64,000 nt of DNA, taken from contig JAFMSR010000019.1 in assembly GCA_022818135.1 (NCBI GenBank), positions 2,957,357 through 3,021,356 on the forward strand. The letters are read 5' to 3'. Positions 11,346 to 23,251 of the stretch are shown here, piece after piece. Both the position numbers and the translations under genes were made by a program. The notes beneath the pieces were generated by a model. The model ran no database searches. It saw nothing but the letters and a program-made list of their open reading frames with translations, and was not told the origin of the DNA. Position 1 is the stretch's first letter; the number at the start of each line of letters is the position of its first letter. Source of the DNA: Saxidomus purpurata. Lineage: Eukaryota; Mollusca; Bivalvia; Venerida; Veneridae.

Positions 11346-12281
11346 TTTGAGTGTCTGGATCGTGGTAGCCTAACAATTTTTTAGCAATTTTGATGATAGA
11401 TAGTATATGTGTTTGTTTTGTAAAGTAAAAATCCCCTTAATAAAGTATTGTCCTATTTTTATTTTGCTTAGCTTTTTGTGAAGATAAAAAAATTTTAACC
11501 GACCTGAATAAGAGATTAAAATGCTGTCCGAAAGACATTGGTTTACTTATTTAACAAGTTGAAAAGTATGCATGAATGTTTGACCTATTATCCTACTCTG
11601 AAATTTTGAAAATATAAAAACCCCTTAAAAGCCAAATAAACCAGCAGCCGCCGCAAGTGTCAGAGGTGTGTCACATAGGTCTTCCGTCGTCTGGAACGGA
11701 AACGAAATCGCCATCGTCGTAGCCGGTCGTAGCGATGTATTGTGACATACATCGTGAAGTTTGACGTTTTGAGAGAGAGAGAGATTGAATTTGGAAAATG
11801 TAACGCGTAGTCAAAGATGTTATAAAGGAAAAAATTCTTACAAAGCCAAGGAACAATTTAGCCACTTTAATAAAAAAATCAATAATTTATGGATAGATGA
11901 AAATAGTGGCAGTATTTACTTATAATTATAAAAATGTACTCTAATTGTTGCAATTATTGTTGAAATGTTTAATCTGATTAATTATTTTGTGGTTTCAAGA
12001 ATTTACTTATTATAAGAAAGTACAAATGTATATAAAACATCAAACAGGCTACTTTGTTAACTTTTACTTCTTTAATTATAAATAATCTATATACAATAAA
12101 AAAATTTAAGTAGACTTGTACTGTTTGGTTTTTTACTACCGGAGCTTGAAGCAAAAGTCGGATAGTAAGTGAACCAATGGAGCCAGGAGAGACAAAAATG
12201 ATTAGCCAATCAGCTGGGTGCTAATGACCGCCAGTTCGGTCTACTACTGTTGTAAGAGCAGTGTCTAATGCAATTTTCTAT

Positions 12282-12282
<1 letters not shown>
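11346..12282. other. Intergenic DNA next to the LINE 3' end
   Basis: No supported gene. CCAAT motifs occur at 12,173 and 12,206 ('gaaccaatgg', 'gattagccaatcagc'), and a short (ga)n tract near 11,771. The 64-codon minus-strand ORF at 11,671-11,865 has no recognisable motif. Confidence 0.45.
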
Positions 12283-12312
<30 letters not shown>

Positions 12313-12701
12313 CCCAAAAACGGGTAACCTCGTTTATTTGTTCTCTCGATAATCAAAGATACATACATGTTTGAATATATACAATGCACAATTTCATAAA
12401 TTCAATTCATTAAATACATTAATTAAATTATAAATTGTAGGATACCCGTTTCGATTTTCGAGAGAAACGTAAAAAAGACTCACTCACATTTGAACTCACC
12501 CTTACGCACACACGCACACACACACACAAGTATTTTGCCAGTTATTTGTAGAATTATATTAATATAAAAATCGTTTTTATTTTCGCTCTGTAAGCTAGTA
12601 ATTTCCTAGGGAAAATAGATTTTGTTTCATATGAATTGTGTCAAATCGAATGAACACCTAAACCACATTCACCACGATCATTTAATTGAAGGGGAAAAAT
12701 G

Positions 12702-13918
12702 TTACAATTTAAATATATTTTTGAGTTTGTCCCATGTCCTTTCAAAATTTTCTAGTTTATTTAAGGTCACAGCTGTTTGTCTGTGAGTGTTGTACTGATG
12801 GTTAATAAAGATCTTGGCAACTGAAACTGACAGTTTCTTATCATTCATTTTACAGTAGTAAATATACTTTTTAATAATAAGAACGAGAAGGTTAATTTCT
12901 ACTTCTTTGGAGTCTATGAGCCCAAGAATAAATGTTTTACATGTCAAATTTTCTTGTTGATTTGAGAAGAGATCTTGAATGAAAATCGAGACAGCAGGAC
13001 AGTTCCAGAACAGGTGTTCTATACTTTCGCTACTAGTTTTACAAAATGTACAGTTTGGATTATCTTTATAATTTATTTTAAATAAAAGTTCATTAGTTCC
13101 TAAGATTCTATGTATTATTCTATATTGAAACCATTGTATATTAGTATCTCTGGTAATTTTAAAAGGAAGTGAAAATATCTTCTTCCATTCATCTTCTTTG
13201 ATTTTAAGCTCAAGCTTCTGTTCCCATTTCAGTTTACAAGAAGGTTCATGGATATTAGTTTTTAGGATGTCATGCATTGGTTGCGAACCTTTCGGGTATT
13301 TTAAAATATTAATGAGATTTGGTGGAATAAATGGTCGAATTATTTGCTTGTCAAATACATAATCTATCTTTTTAAGGTAGCTGGTCACAGAAAGTGTTAG
13401 ACCCTTAAAATGTACAAAATTTGCATTTAAGCTGTATAGATGATTGAACTCGTAGACACTGTAAAAGTTTCCATCTGGTTTCATTAAATCTCCTATACAA
13501 TGAACACCAGATTCGAACCATGATTTAAAAAAGACACTTTTACCACCAATTAATATGTCTGCATTATAAAAAAGAGGATATTTTAGGACATTTTTATGTT
13601 CAACATTTTGACAATTATTCAGTTTTATGTATGCGTTTAGAGTATCTTTCCAAAATATGTTTGTAATAGACCTTATTATTTTTTTGGATAATGTAGACCG
13701 CAATTTAGCAATATATCTATGTTAATCAATTTGTTAACAATATCTAACCATTTTCCATTGTTGTTTAAAATACGTCTGATCCATGTTGTTTTTAAAGCTG
13801 ATATAAAAGAACAAATATCAATCATGCCAAGTCCACCTTCTGAAAAGCTTTTCGTTAAAATATCTTTCTTTACTTTATTTTGACCTTGCCAAATAAAATC
13901 GTAGATTAAGCCGTTCAT
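12702..13918 (-). pseudogene. LINE ORF2, C-terminal part, frameshifted
   Basis: Continues the ORF2 protein after a shift at the 'attaaaaaatg' run. The bridging frame (13,676-13,918) starts with 'MNGLIYDFIWQG', a conserved block downstream of the RT thumb in this group. It then hits a stop in 'ccaaaaaaataa', and the rest (12,702-13,703) continues in the next frame. Both breaks are mended by one extra A in an A run. Near the end, 'CTFCKTSSESIEHLFWNC' is the C-x2-C...H...C zinc-binding motif (zf-RVT type) usual at this place. The whole C-terminal region is therefore present and only out of frame. Confidence 0.85.
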
Positions 13919-16467
13919 TTTTTAATGTAAATATCTGGTGGGTCGGGCAATGCGATGAATAGATGATTAAAAAGCGAAATGACTATAGTTTTAATTACAA
14001 CGATCCTACCTATTGGCGTAATGGTTCGTCTTTTCCAATTTTTTAGAAGTGATTCCGCTTTTTTTAGTTTTTCTTTGTAATTAAGGTCAATCATTTTGGT
14101 CAGATCTACGTGATATTTGATACCAAGCATGTCAAAACTCTGTTGATTCCAAGTTAGTTTCCATTTAGTTTTAATACTATTTGAACTATATTTTTCCTTT
14201 CCTATCCAAACAACCTTTGTCTTATCAAAATTAACTTTAAGGCCTGAAAGAGCAGTGAATGTGGATAAGGTTTCTAGTGTTTCATTTAAGGAAGAGGCCG
14301 AACCATCTAAAATTATTGTAGTATCATCAGCAAATTGAGACAGTTTGTGTTCAAGGTCATTTACTTTAATACCTTTAATTTTATCATTAGATCTTATTTT
14401 CTGGGACAGTATTTCAGTACATAAAATAAAGATGTAACAACTCAAAGGATCACCCTGACGACAGCCACGCTGGACCGGAAAAAAATTAGATAAAAAACCA
14501 CTCTGACTAATAGCAGAAACTCCATCTTTATAAAATATATCAAACCATCTTTTAATGTCATCACCAAAGTTAAAACATGCTAAGGTTTTGTGAACGAAAG
14601 ACCAAGACAATGAGTCGAAAGCTTTTTCGAAGTCTATCAAAAGAAGCAGACCAGGAATATTGTTTTCTTCAGTATATTGCATTAAATCGTAAATAAGTCT
14701 TGTATTTTCTCCAATAAATCTTCCCTTTACAAATCCTGTTTGGTCACTATTTATCAATTTTTCTAAATATCTTTTTATTCTGTTTGCAATACAGCCTGTC
14801 CCAATCTTGTATACTGTATTAAGCAACGTAATTGGACGCCAATTTTTTAAAAATTGTTTTGGTTTATCTCCCTTTGGGATACATGTTATAATACCTTGTG
14901 TTTGAGTTATTGATAATTCCCCTGAACTAAAAGCATGGTTAAGAGCTCTGCAAACAAAAGCACCTATTTTGCTCCAAAAGACCTTATAAAAATCAGCAGA
15001 AAACCCTGATGATCCTGGACTTTTATTGTTGGTCATGTTCTTTAAAACTATAGATGCTTCTTCGATTTTTATTTTGCCTTCAATGGCTTCTGATTCAATG
15101 TTAGAGAGTGTAGGAGTTTTAACATTTTGTGTAAAGTTTATAAACTCATTATCATCAATATCTTTATTGGATGATTTGTACAACGTTTCGTAAAATCTAG
15201 CAGTTTCACACAATATCTCTTTTTGATCTGTAACTATACTTCCATCCTCCTTAACAATCTTGTTAATTGTTTTATTTACATAGTTGTTTTTTTCCAAATT
15301 GCAGAAAAGTTTACTGGGCTTTTCCCCATCAATTATCCAATCTACTTTCGATCTTAACAAATAGCCTTGCAACTTATTATCTTGAATTTCCTTCAGTTCA
15401 TTATTTAATTGTTCAAGTTTCTCAAGACTTGCATTCGTTTCAGTTTCTTCTAGTATTTGAATTTCTTTTTTAATCTCGGATTCTCTTTGAATATTAGATT
15501 TTTTCTTATATGAACTATATGATATGGATTTCCCTCTTATTTCCATAAGTAAGGTTTCTAAAAATAGTTGGTCATTTATATTAAATTGTACTACGCTATT
15601 GGGTATGTTTTCAATATTTTGAAAATCATATACCGGCAATGCATATTGAACCTTTACTTCGTCAATCTTTCTGTTAATTACCTCGATATAATGTTTATCT
15701 TTTAGTAGTGAGTTATTATGCTTCCAGAGCCCTTTACCATGCCTTAAGTCATTTAATTTTAGTTTCATCATAATAATCGAATGGTCGGATTGAAAACTAG
15801 GTTTTACAGATGTGTCTGAACAACTTGGTTGTAAAAACGGAGATAAAAGGAAAAAATCTAGTCTTGCTTGTTGTAGCGGATTTGTTTTTCTCCAAGTATA
15901 TCTTTTAATATCAGGGAAAAGGTCTCTAAATGGGTCTACCAGGTTCTTTTCTTCCATATGATGTAAAAGGTTTATTCGTGCTTTTTTATTATTAATGATC
16001 TTATAATTGTTATAATCCAAATCAGGGTTTTGTACTAGATTAAAGTCTCCACACAAGCAGTACGAGTCATTTCCAATACTATCAATGATTTGGAAGATTT
16101 TATCATAAAAAGACGGATTGTCAGAATTTGGTCCATATAACGATATCAATGTAAATCTTAATTCTCCTACATTTAAGTCTAGTATGACATAATTTCCCAA
16201 ATCATCCACTACAGCTTTATTTATTTTATAGTCTATTGTTTTTGTTAGCAATATTGCAACGCCTCTTGCGTTAGAGGTTGAACAGCTCAAAATACATTCC
16301 GCACCCCACTGACTATAAATACTATTATACTGATTTTGAAGAAAGTGAGTGTCTTGAAGACAATAAATATCACATTTCATCTCTTTTATGTACTGAAATA
16401 CTTGTAATCTTTTCTTTATACCTTGCATGCCTCTGCAATTTAGTGATAATATTTTTAATTCATTCAT
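13915..16467 (-). CDS. LINE ORF2: endonuclease and reverse transcriptase
   Basis: The 850-codon open part of ORF2. Residues 1-235 are an APE-like endonuclease: 'LNCRGMQG' at the start, 'CLQDTHF', 'LYGPN', 'GDFN' at 140-143, and 'SDHS' from 227, which carries the catalytic Asp-His. It would nick target DNA to prime reverse transcription. The reverse transcriptase follows: 'NNKSPGSSGFSADF' leads in, motif A 'IDFEKAFDS' has its aspartate at 612, 'GCRQGDPLS' is the B block, and 'FADD' at 712-715 is the catalytic motif C. All catalytic residues needed are intact. The frame ends at 'IYIKK' followed by TGA, a one-base slip in an A run rather than the natural end. The start is the first ATG, just upstream of the endonuclease core. 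Confidence 0.92.
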   Translation of the reverse strand: MNELKILSLNCRGMQGIKKRLQVFQYIKEMKCDIYCLQDTHFLQNQYNSIYSQWGAECILSCSTSNARGVAILLTKTIDYKINKAVVDDLGNYVILDLNVGELRFTLISLYGPNSDNPSFYDKIFQIIDSIGNDSYCLCGDFNLVQNPDLDYNNYKIINNKKARINLLHHMEEKNLVDPFRDLFPDIKRYTWRKTNPLQQARLDFFLLSPFLQPSCSDTSVKPSFQSDHSIIMMKLKLNDLRHGKGLWKHNNSLLKDKHYIEVINRKIDEVKVQYALPVYDFQNIENIPNSVVQFNINDQLFLETLLMEIRGKSISYSSYKKKSNIQRESEIKKEIQILEETETNASLEKLEQLNNELKEIQDNKLQGYLLRSKVDWIIDGEKPSKLFCNLEKNNYVNKTINKIVKEDGSIVTDQKEILCETARFYETLYKSSNKDIDDNEFINFTQNVKTPTLSNIESEAIEGKIKIEEASIVLKNMTNNKSPGSSGFSADFYKVFWSKIGAFVCRALNHAFSSGELSITQTQGIITCIPKGDKPKQFLKNWRPITLLNTVYKIGTGCIANRIKRYLEKLINSDQTGFVKGRFIGENTRLIYDLMQYTEENNIPGLLLLIDFEKAFDSLSWSFVHKTLACFNFGDDIKRWFDIFYKDGVSAISQSGFLSNFFPVQRGCRQGDPLSCYIFILCTEILSQKIRSNDKIKGIKVNDLEHKLSQFADDTTIILDGSASSLNETLETLSTFTALSGLKVNFDKTKVVWIGKEKYSSNSIKTKWKLTWNQQSFDMLGIKYHVDLTKMIDLNYKEKLKKAESLLKNWKRRTITPIGRIVVIKTIVISLFNHLFIALPDPPDIYIKK

Positions 16468-17990
16468 TGTAAATAAAAATATGTATAAATGTGCTTACAG
16501 AGTCATAAAACGTATATACTATATATGGAAGGAAAGGCCATATCGGCGTTACTGGCACATCAAACAGAAGGACAAACACAGAATGCAATATGTACAAAAT
16601 GGTCAAAACCATAGCAGAAAAATAAGTCAATGATCTAAAACATCCATGAAACAAAACAAATGAGCTGAAGCATTTGAACTCAAATAGTAAACACACATAT
16701 ATATAATACAATCATAGATATTGGGTTATATAGTAAATTTCCTCTCTTGAAATTAATTCCCAAGCGTAACTATTTATGGCTAAATTTGTATTACTTCCTA
16801 ACATACATGGTTCACCCCCTTTACTCTGATCAACAAAGATAAAAAACTTCTCGAAAACGAAAATAGAAAAAATCTATTGGAGAAGTTTCTATATTTTGTT
16901 AGTTTTATTTGTTTACATTATGCTGGCTAATTAAAAAAAATCGACTCCTTCCTTTTATAAATAATAGTCAGCAACCTATTACTCAATAGTACTGGCAGGC
17001 ACAGTATCGACAGTTTGTGAAACGAAAAAAAAACTCTGGATGAAATAAAACGAAATTACCAGAGCTCTTTTCTATGCCTGTTATTACTGCTTTTTTACTT
17101 GCTACGGTAAGTCCATAGGTAAGTAATAAAAAAGATTGTGTTGGCTAAATATTATAAATGCACAATAAATTGGAAAAGCATTTTGTACACGGAACATTTT
17201 AAATAATGGGACAAAACTTGTGCAGCTATGCAAGATCTATGATGAGATAGACATTTAGCAAATGAATGCACAATAAATTGGAAAAGCATTTTGTACACGG
17301 AACATTTTAAATAATGGGACAAAACTTTTGCAGCTATGCAAGATCTATGATGAGATAGACATTTTGCAACACAAATTATATTTTATCGTAATGTAATAAG
17401 ATTTGTTATTATAAATATATTTAGCCACTAGCAAGTTTAATAATAAAACATGAATTAACTTTTCATCTCTCTTATAAAAGTTCATTTTCTGAGAATTTTA
17501 TTTATTATTATGTCCATTTTAAAATGAATGCAAAAAAGTAAACAGAAAAGAAAACGCAGATCTTTTTTTTTAAATTCTGCAAAATCTATTACAATACTAT
17601 ATAAATTTTAATTATTGGAAGTACTGTTGAGAAACAATATTTCAATTAGTAATACATAATTTCTCTGTGTCTTTTGAAACAAGTAAATACATATTATTGT
17701 ACATACATCGTTATCTCATATAAACAAGCTATTTAAATGATATGACTCATGAAATAAAGATAATTGTTCATATATTCTTTATATTTTACCAGTTTCTTCT
17801 TCATAGTTCAAAATGTTTGAGATGGTGAAAGAAAGATAACTCCATTAAATTTTAATACAGATAGTTGTTCGTATGTCCTTCACATTTAACTACTTATTCA
17901 TAGTTCAATACATTTTAATATGGTCAAAGAAAGACAACTCCATTAAATTTTAATTTCACATGTGAAACAAAATACGTCAGTCACACAAAT
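16468..17990 (-). other. Inter-ORF spacer of the LINE, with two internal tandem duplications
   Basis: About 1.5 kb without a credible ORF separates ORF1 from ORF2, far more than the short gap usual in two-ORF LINEs. It contains a near-exact direct duplication of about 105 bp (17,157-17,264 and 17,265-17,365) and a diverged duplication of about 98 bp next to the ORF1 stop (17,760-17,862 and 17,863-17,953). A hairpin with 'aaacttctc' and 'gagaagttt' arms lies near 16,845-16,890. It could be part of the element or an old nested insertion. Confidence 0.7.
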
Positions 17991-19157
17991 TCACTGAGCT
18001 TTACTGGCTGGATTGACCGCTTGTGAAGCAGTATGTTTTTCAGTTTTGTCATTGGCGCTTCCATCACTAGACGCTGATGCGGAGGTTTCCTCCTTTTCTG
18101 GCCACGGCTTGCTCAACCAGTAATGATATTGTTTAAACTGCAACTGCGTTGATTTATTTTCGCCAGTGTAAACAACATAAATCTTTCCTTCGAAAGACCA
18201 CGCTTTTTCGATTTTTTTCTTGTCTTTCACGCGACATGAAACTAAGACCTCTGCATTTAATTTGGTCAAATCTTCATTGACAAAAATGTTGTGTGTTCTT
18301 AGAGTTTTGGAAACTTTGAACAAGTCAATTTTTATTTGTCTTCTCACAAATTTTACTATTATTGGCCTATGTTTCTTGTCCTTGTACTGTCCGAGTCTAT
18401 GGCATATGTCAATGCTTTCTGGCTCTATTTTAAGACCTGCTTTTTCATTAATTTCGGCGATGATTTTTGCAGCTACAACTTCCGATGACTGCTTTTTCTC
18501 ATCACCCTGTATGCCGTAGATTCGGACATTATTTCTACGGCTGTATTGCTCAATCTCATTCAATTCGTTATCAGTATAACTTTCTTCTTTCTCTATCCTT
18601 TCATATAAGCTCCGATTTTTATCTTTCAAATTTTCTATGACTTTATCTTTATTTGCGATATTACTTTGCAATTTTTCGATAGTCTTTGCCTGATCATGTA
18701 CATCACTCTCCAGTACCTCGATTCTCTTCGTAACGGAGCTGAGTATGCTGTCTTTCATTTCAATAAATGTATCTCTGATAATTGATTTTATAAAGGATGT
18801 ATCATCCTTTGACAGCAAATTTGAGAGCTTTTGACTAATTTCAAACAATTGCTTTTCTATACTTTGATCGGACTGAGACTTGGACTGCTTCCCCGTACCA
18901 TTTTCGCTCGCCTTTTTATCTTGCTTGGCAGCCACCGTAGCCATTTTGTCTTTAGATCCGTCCGTTGAGGGGGCTGTTTCAATTAAATCGTCCCCAGTTT
19001 TTTGCTTTTTTGTATGTTCTCCCTTTTTTGCCTTAGACTTCTTTTTCTTTTTTTGTTTAAATACGGGATATACTGGATTATCCGATGCGCTTATATCCAA
19101 TTCACTGGCTGTTGATGAATGGGGTCGTTTTTGCCTAGAGCTCATTTTAATGCACAA
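17991..19157 (-). CDS. LINE ORF1: coiled-coil RNA-binding protein
   Basis: 388 codons from the first ATG; a second ATG five codons in ('MSSRQKRPHSS') is also plausible. The first 100 residues are a lysine- and serine-rich disordered region. Residues of about 105-205 form a heptad-patterned coiled coil ('RIEVLESDVHDQAKTIEKLQ', 'NKDKVIENLKDKNRS'), expected to drive trimerisation. 'RRNNVRIYGI' then starts an RRM-like domain, followed by the C-terminal domain with 'FVNEDLTKLNAEVL' and 'GKIYVVY', as in L1 ORF1p. In L1 this protein coats the element's RNA and acts as a nucleic-acid chaperone. The frame is undamaged. Confidence 0.85.
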   Translation of the reverse strand: MCIKMSSRQKRPHSSTASELDISASDNPVYPVFKQKKKKKSKAKKGEHTKKQKTGDDLIETAPSTDGSKDKMATVAAKQDKKASENGTGKQSKSQSDQSIEKQLFEISQKLSNLLSKDDTSFIKSIIRDTFIEMKDSILSSVTKRIEVLESDVHDQAKTIEKLQSNIANKDKVIENLKDKNRSLYERIEKEESYTDNELNEIEQYSRRNNVRIYGIQGDEKKQSSEVVAAKIIAEINEKAGLKIEPESIDICHRLGQYKDKKHRPIIVKFVRRQIKIDLFKVSKTLRTHNIFVNEDLTKLNAEVLVSCRVKDKKKIEKAWSFEGKIYVVYTGENKSTQLQFKQYHYWLSKPWPEKEETSASASSDGSANDKTEKHTASQAVNPASKAQ

Positions 19158-19250
19158 CCATTTTAATGGTATTTAGTTATGTCCCTTTATGTCTCTTGTA
19201 TCGGTTAAGCGGTTCAGTCATGCGTGACCGCTAAATTTATCATGGACGGT

Positions 19251-21169
19251 GATCCCCAGGCAATTTTTCAACTTGATTTTCGCTTACCAATCGACCGTCT
19301 CTCCACCCATTCAACAATACAGCACAATGGAAAAATATTGAAATTTCATGACAAATGCAAGATTTGAGTCCAACTCACGTTTTCATTATATATCCATTAT
19401 ATTTTTATAAGTCCAATATCACAAATTCAATTTCACTAACATTTCAGATCACTGCGATATTTTCTAAACAGCTAAGAGAACATTTCTCATTGTTTACGTA
19501 TCAACCATACCCTATTTTTTCTATATCTTTGTATTAAAAATAGAGCAGTTGCTAAAATGTGTCTATGATTATATGCATATTACTGTAGATCATGATTTCG
19601 TAAGAATAGAAATATATTTTTTTGTAAAATTTGGTGTAAACTTCTCTTTAATTGTTTCTGAAGGGAATTTAAGTTTTTAATCGTTAATCTGTCTTATCTT
19701 TACTTATAAATAATAAAAGAAGTGAGTGTAGATCATGATCTGCATGATCGGCGATTCGGTCCTCGGACAGATGTTGGTGAACTACTATTTTTTTTTTTTG
19801 ATCCTGGTTGTCTAACCAGTACTTTCCATATCGTCGAGGTGTTAATGTGATTGGGTTTTTCGTGCCCGAGTAAGGTTGTTCTTAATGTAGTTTTGATCTT
19901 TTATTACATATCTTTTAAATAGTGCGAAATTATAATTGCGAAAGTAAGATATGTTTTTTAAGATTAACATTGCTGTTCGTACTACTTGACCTGACCTACT
20001 TGTTGGTTTGGGTGACCTACTGCGACTTTTATTGCGCACGAACCGGATGGAGTTATAACAGGTGCGCGTTTGGTTTTATGGATCCGGCTAGTTTTTGACA
20101 GTAGATTACTGTTACCATTTTGGAAATAATTAGTGTTCTATTCATTTTCTGCAATGTCTGGGGTATCTTTTTGTAGGATCAATCACTGTTTTTGTTTAGT
20201 TATGACTCTTTATATGGGCATTAAGTCTGCGTTTTTTTCTTGCTTAAGCAGTCATGAATTGTGATTGTTACTATTCCTACGTATTTCCAGTCATTGTCCT
20301 GGTGATTAGTTTGGACATTTATTAGTTATATGTTTGTTTTTGTAATCACCAGGGGTGTGTATTTGCGTGGGTTATAATGGTATATTGCCTCAGACACTAG
20401 TTTTTCCTCAGTAGGTATTAATTATCTTACTCAGGCACTAGAACCGCTGAAAAGTAAAACATGTGTTAAATTTATATATTTCTTTGTATTGACTCATACC
20501 TATCTAATCTACTGAGCTTCCGTCACATGCCATGTTGTACAGATGTATTTGTTGTAAACATATAGTACTTTTATGTGATTATGGATTAATAAAGTATACT
20601 AAGCTACTATAAAGGAAGTTTACAGGACACCCCTGATTTACAGAGAGCGAGTTTGGGGTTTCTTAGTGTGGAAATATTTGTTTTACGTCACTAAGATACG
20701 ATACTAGCTTGTCTATTCTATTCTACTCTACGAAATAACATATTAACATTCTATAATAGACTTGCCGTATCTGCCCCTATGTAAATATAGCGTTGTGTGA
20801 TTAGTATGCTGTGTGCTGTATATATGGTCATAGAGCTCAGGGTTGGCACCATGCATTCCGCGCACCTTGCTCCTGCAGAGTCCAAGTACCGTTTTTCCCC
20901 CAGTTGCGAGTTACGCATTATTTCATTCAGAATGGGAGTCCCAAATAAAGGGTAAGATACGGTTTTTAGTCGATCCACACTTGCGCAGTCCGTGTAGTAC
21001 ATCATACTTCCCCTTGGTTTTTGGTTCGACCGTGTGGGTGTGTAGGTTCGAGTATTTGCCGGGCGGCATGAACCCTTTCTGATAGTCGCCTCTGGCGTTT
21101 GTTTTGTCAGTAGTGTGTGTGTTTTTTCTGGTGTTTTGCCGAGCAGTCAATATTGTAATCAGTCCTAAT
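19251..21169. other. Region between the two LINEs; probably 3' UTR of the second
   Basis: No gene is supported. A run of 12 T at 19,788-19,799 is the best candidate for the poly(A) end of a minus-strand element. If so, the second LINE has a 3' UTR of about 1.4 kb. No matching target-site duplication was found. ORFs of 60-85 codons here lack recognisable motifs. Confidence 0.4.
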
Positions 21170-22020
21170 CTATATTTTTTCCTTGTATCCTATATTTGTG
21201 ATAAATTCGAATACGGCCAGGCGAATATCTTGTGCTATTTCTTTTGGTGGGTCTAACAGTGTTTTTTCCGTGATGGTTATTAATTCTAATTTCAGAAGTT
21301 TTGTTTCAAAAATTTTCCTTTCTTCCGAATATAGTGGGCAGTGGAACATTAGATGGCCAAAATTTTCTATTTCGTTACAGTTTTAACAGTTTTTGTCTGT
21401 TATGTATCGGTCCCCTTTAAGATAGCTACTTTTTAGTTTAAGTCTAGTGTACATTGTGTCTATTTTTCTATCATGGTGGTACCTTTGTAAAAAGCTAGGC
21501 GGTTTGATGTTAATCTCTATGTTATGAGTGGAGCAGTAAGTTTCCCATTGCTGTAGATATTTTTGTTTTACTTTATCTTTTATGATGCTGTAGACTTCCG
21601 GTACGCTGAGCTTAATAGGAATTTCTGTACCGGAAGTGCTGCCGTATTTTGCTTTGTCGTCTGCTAATTCATTTCCGTTAATGCCAACATGACTCGGTAC
21701 CCACATTAACTGAATTTCGTCCCCATATGCTTTATGTTTGTAACGGACTTTAAAATACTGTAAATCATTTCTTGCCTACGAGACTGACCTGATTTTATTG
21801 CTAATAAAGAACTCAGACTGTCGCTAATAATGACTGCTTTTGGAATATAGTTTTCTTCACAATATGTTATAGCGTAGTCTATTGCTGCTAATTCACATGT
21901 GAATATTGAAACTTGATGGTGAAGTTTCAGACTTTTGTTATGTAAGATTGTTCCGTCGTCTCCTATAACTACTATGCCCGCCCCTGCTATTTGTTTTTAA
22001 GGGTCCTTACTTCCATCTGT
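21170..22020 (-). pseudogene. LINE 2 ORF2: RNase H domain and C-terminal zinc finger, broken
   Basis: Joined across lesions, the frames show an RNase H fold. 'CTDGSKDP' gives the first catalytic Asp, 'FTCELAAIDYA' the Glu, 'VIISDSLSSLLAI' the second Asp, and 'WVPSHVGINGNELADDKA' the His and last Asp. A TAA follows 'GSKDP'. A missing G in a G run breaks the frame before 'WVPSHVG'. A later TAA sits between 'DKNC' and 'NCNEIENFGHLMFHCPLY', a C-x-C...H...C zinc finger. The reading frame would end at a TAG near 21,170. The domain normally removes element RNA from the cDNA hybrid; here it cannot be made as one piece. Confidence 0.8.
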
Positions 22021-23199
22021 ACAAATTTGGATGAAGTCTCTAAAGTGCCGAATAATGTTTAAATTAGCAATAATTTTGTTTTTTTCCCCGTGTTCTGATT
22101 TGTTAATTTTTCCTACTAAATCTAAATTAATCTCGGGCATTTCAATATTGATTAATTGTTCATAGCACGGTTCTTGAATTTGGGTTTCGCCTAGGCCGTA
22201 TTCTGTGATAAGAGTTCTGATGTGTTGTGGGTAAGGTTTCTTTAAATTTTTGTTACTTTTGATTTTGTAAAAATATGCTGGGTGGTCGCATATATCATCA
22301 TTGATAGGTAAGTTTGGGCCCAGTCTGGAGCTTCTGGCCCAATATTTTAGTGCTTGAAGTTCTCTCTGTAAAGGTAGTGGAATCATAGCTGTTTCGGTAT
22401 GTAATGGGAGAGTAGAGGTATGCCTCGGACATCCTATTATGGTTTTTAGTGCCCTATTTTGTATTCTTTGAACCTTTTTTAGTTGTGATTCTTTTGCGGA
22501 GGCGTATACTATGCTGCCATAATTGATTTTGCTAAGGATGAGGGCCTTGTAAATGTTTAGAAGGCATTTTTTGTCTGTACCCCAAGATTTTCCCTTTACT
22601 GCTCTTATGATATTGAGATCTTTAAGACATCTTTTTGTTATATATTCTATATGCATTTTCCAAGAAAGTGTTTTGTCAAAATACATTCCCAGGAATTTTG
22701 CGTGTTCATTGTATGTGAGGTTCGTACCACATAACGTTAATTTCGGAAAGTTGGTGGCTCTTTCCGGAGGTTTTACGGACTGTCTATGTATTAATAAAAC
22801 TTGAGTTTTAGCTGGGTTAATTATGAAGCCCCATGATTTGCTCCATTTTTCTATTGTATTCAAAACAGTTTGAGCTTTTTTAACTGCCTGTACCGGACTA
22901 TATGAGGTTAGCCATGTGGCTGAATCATCTACAAATTGAGATATTTTAGCATTTATAGTTGGTTTTTCTCTGTTTAATCCATTAATTTGTGTTTCAAAGG
23001 TATTCATCATGAGGCTGAAAATTATGGGAGATAATACCGCTCCCTGGGGGCACCCATTTACTGTTTCCACTACCTCTGAGAGAGCTCCATTGTATTTTAC
23101 CTTAATCTGTCTGTTTTGCAGAAAGCACCTTAACCATTTTATCATGCGTCTTTGTATACCAGAGTTATGGAGTTGCAAGAGTGCTCCTTCGTTCCACAT
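21997..23199 (-). pseudogene. LINE 2 ORF2: reverse transcriptase, palm to thumb
   Basis: About 400 codons running from just after RT motif A into the start of RNase H. 'NGCPQGAVLSPIIFSL' is the B block and 'FVDDSATWL' is motif C with both catalytic aspartates. 'GFIINPAKTQVLLIHR', 'FLGMYFDKTLSWKMHIEYI' and 'LKKVQRIQNRALKTIIGCPR' are conserved downstream blocks of this superfamily. The true frame would begin upstream, at 'LDLSNAFDK' (motif A), which is present in the DNA but cut off from the N-terminal half by the insertion at about 23,240-23,270. The apparent start ATG lies within 'FDKMWNEG'. Confidence 0.87.
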
Positions 23200-23251
23200 T
23201 TTATCAAAAGCATTACTAAGGTCTAAAAATAATATTTATAGCTATACATAG

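Larger units (their letters stand above)
12283..19250 (-). mobile_element. L1/Tx1-like LINE, nearly full length
   Basis: Read on the minus strand, this is a two-ORF non-LTR retrotransposon: ORF1 (coiled-coil RNA-binding protein), an unusually long spacer, then ORF2 (APE-type endonuclease, reverse transcriptase, C-terminal zinc finger). It ends in a poly(A) tail seen as 26 T residues at 12,283-12,308. A short (CA)n-like stretch lies in the 3' UTR near 12,508-12,528. The RT block around 'IDFEKAFDSLSW' and the two-ORF plan without RNase H fit the L1 superfamily, and the Tx1 branch seems closest from memory. Only two single-base frameshifts interrupt ORF2, so the insertion looks young. The 5' end is not defined and no target-site duplication was identified. 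Confidence 0.88.
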
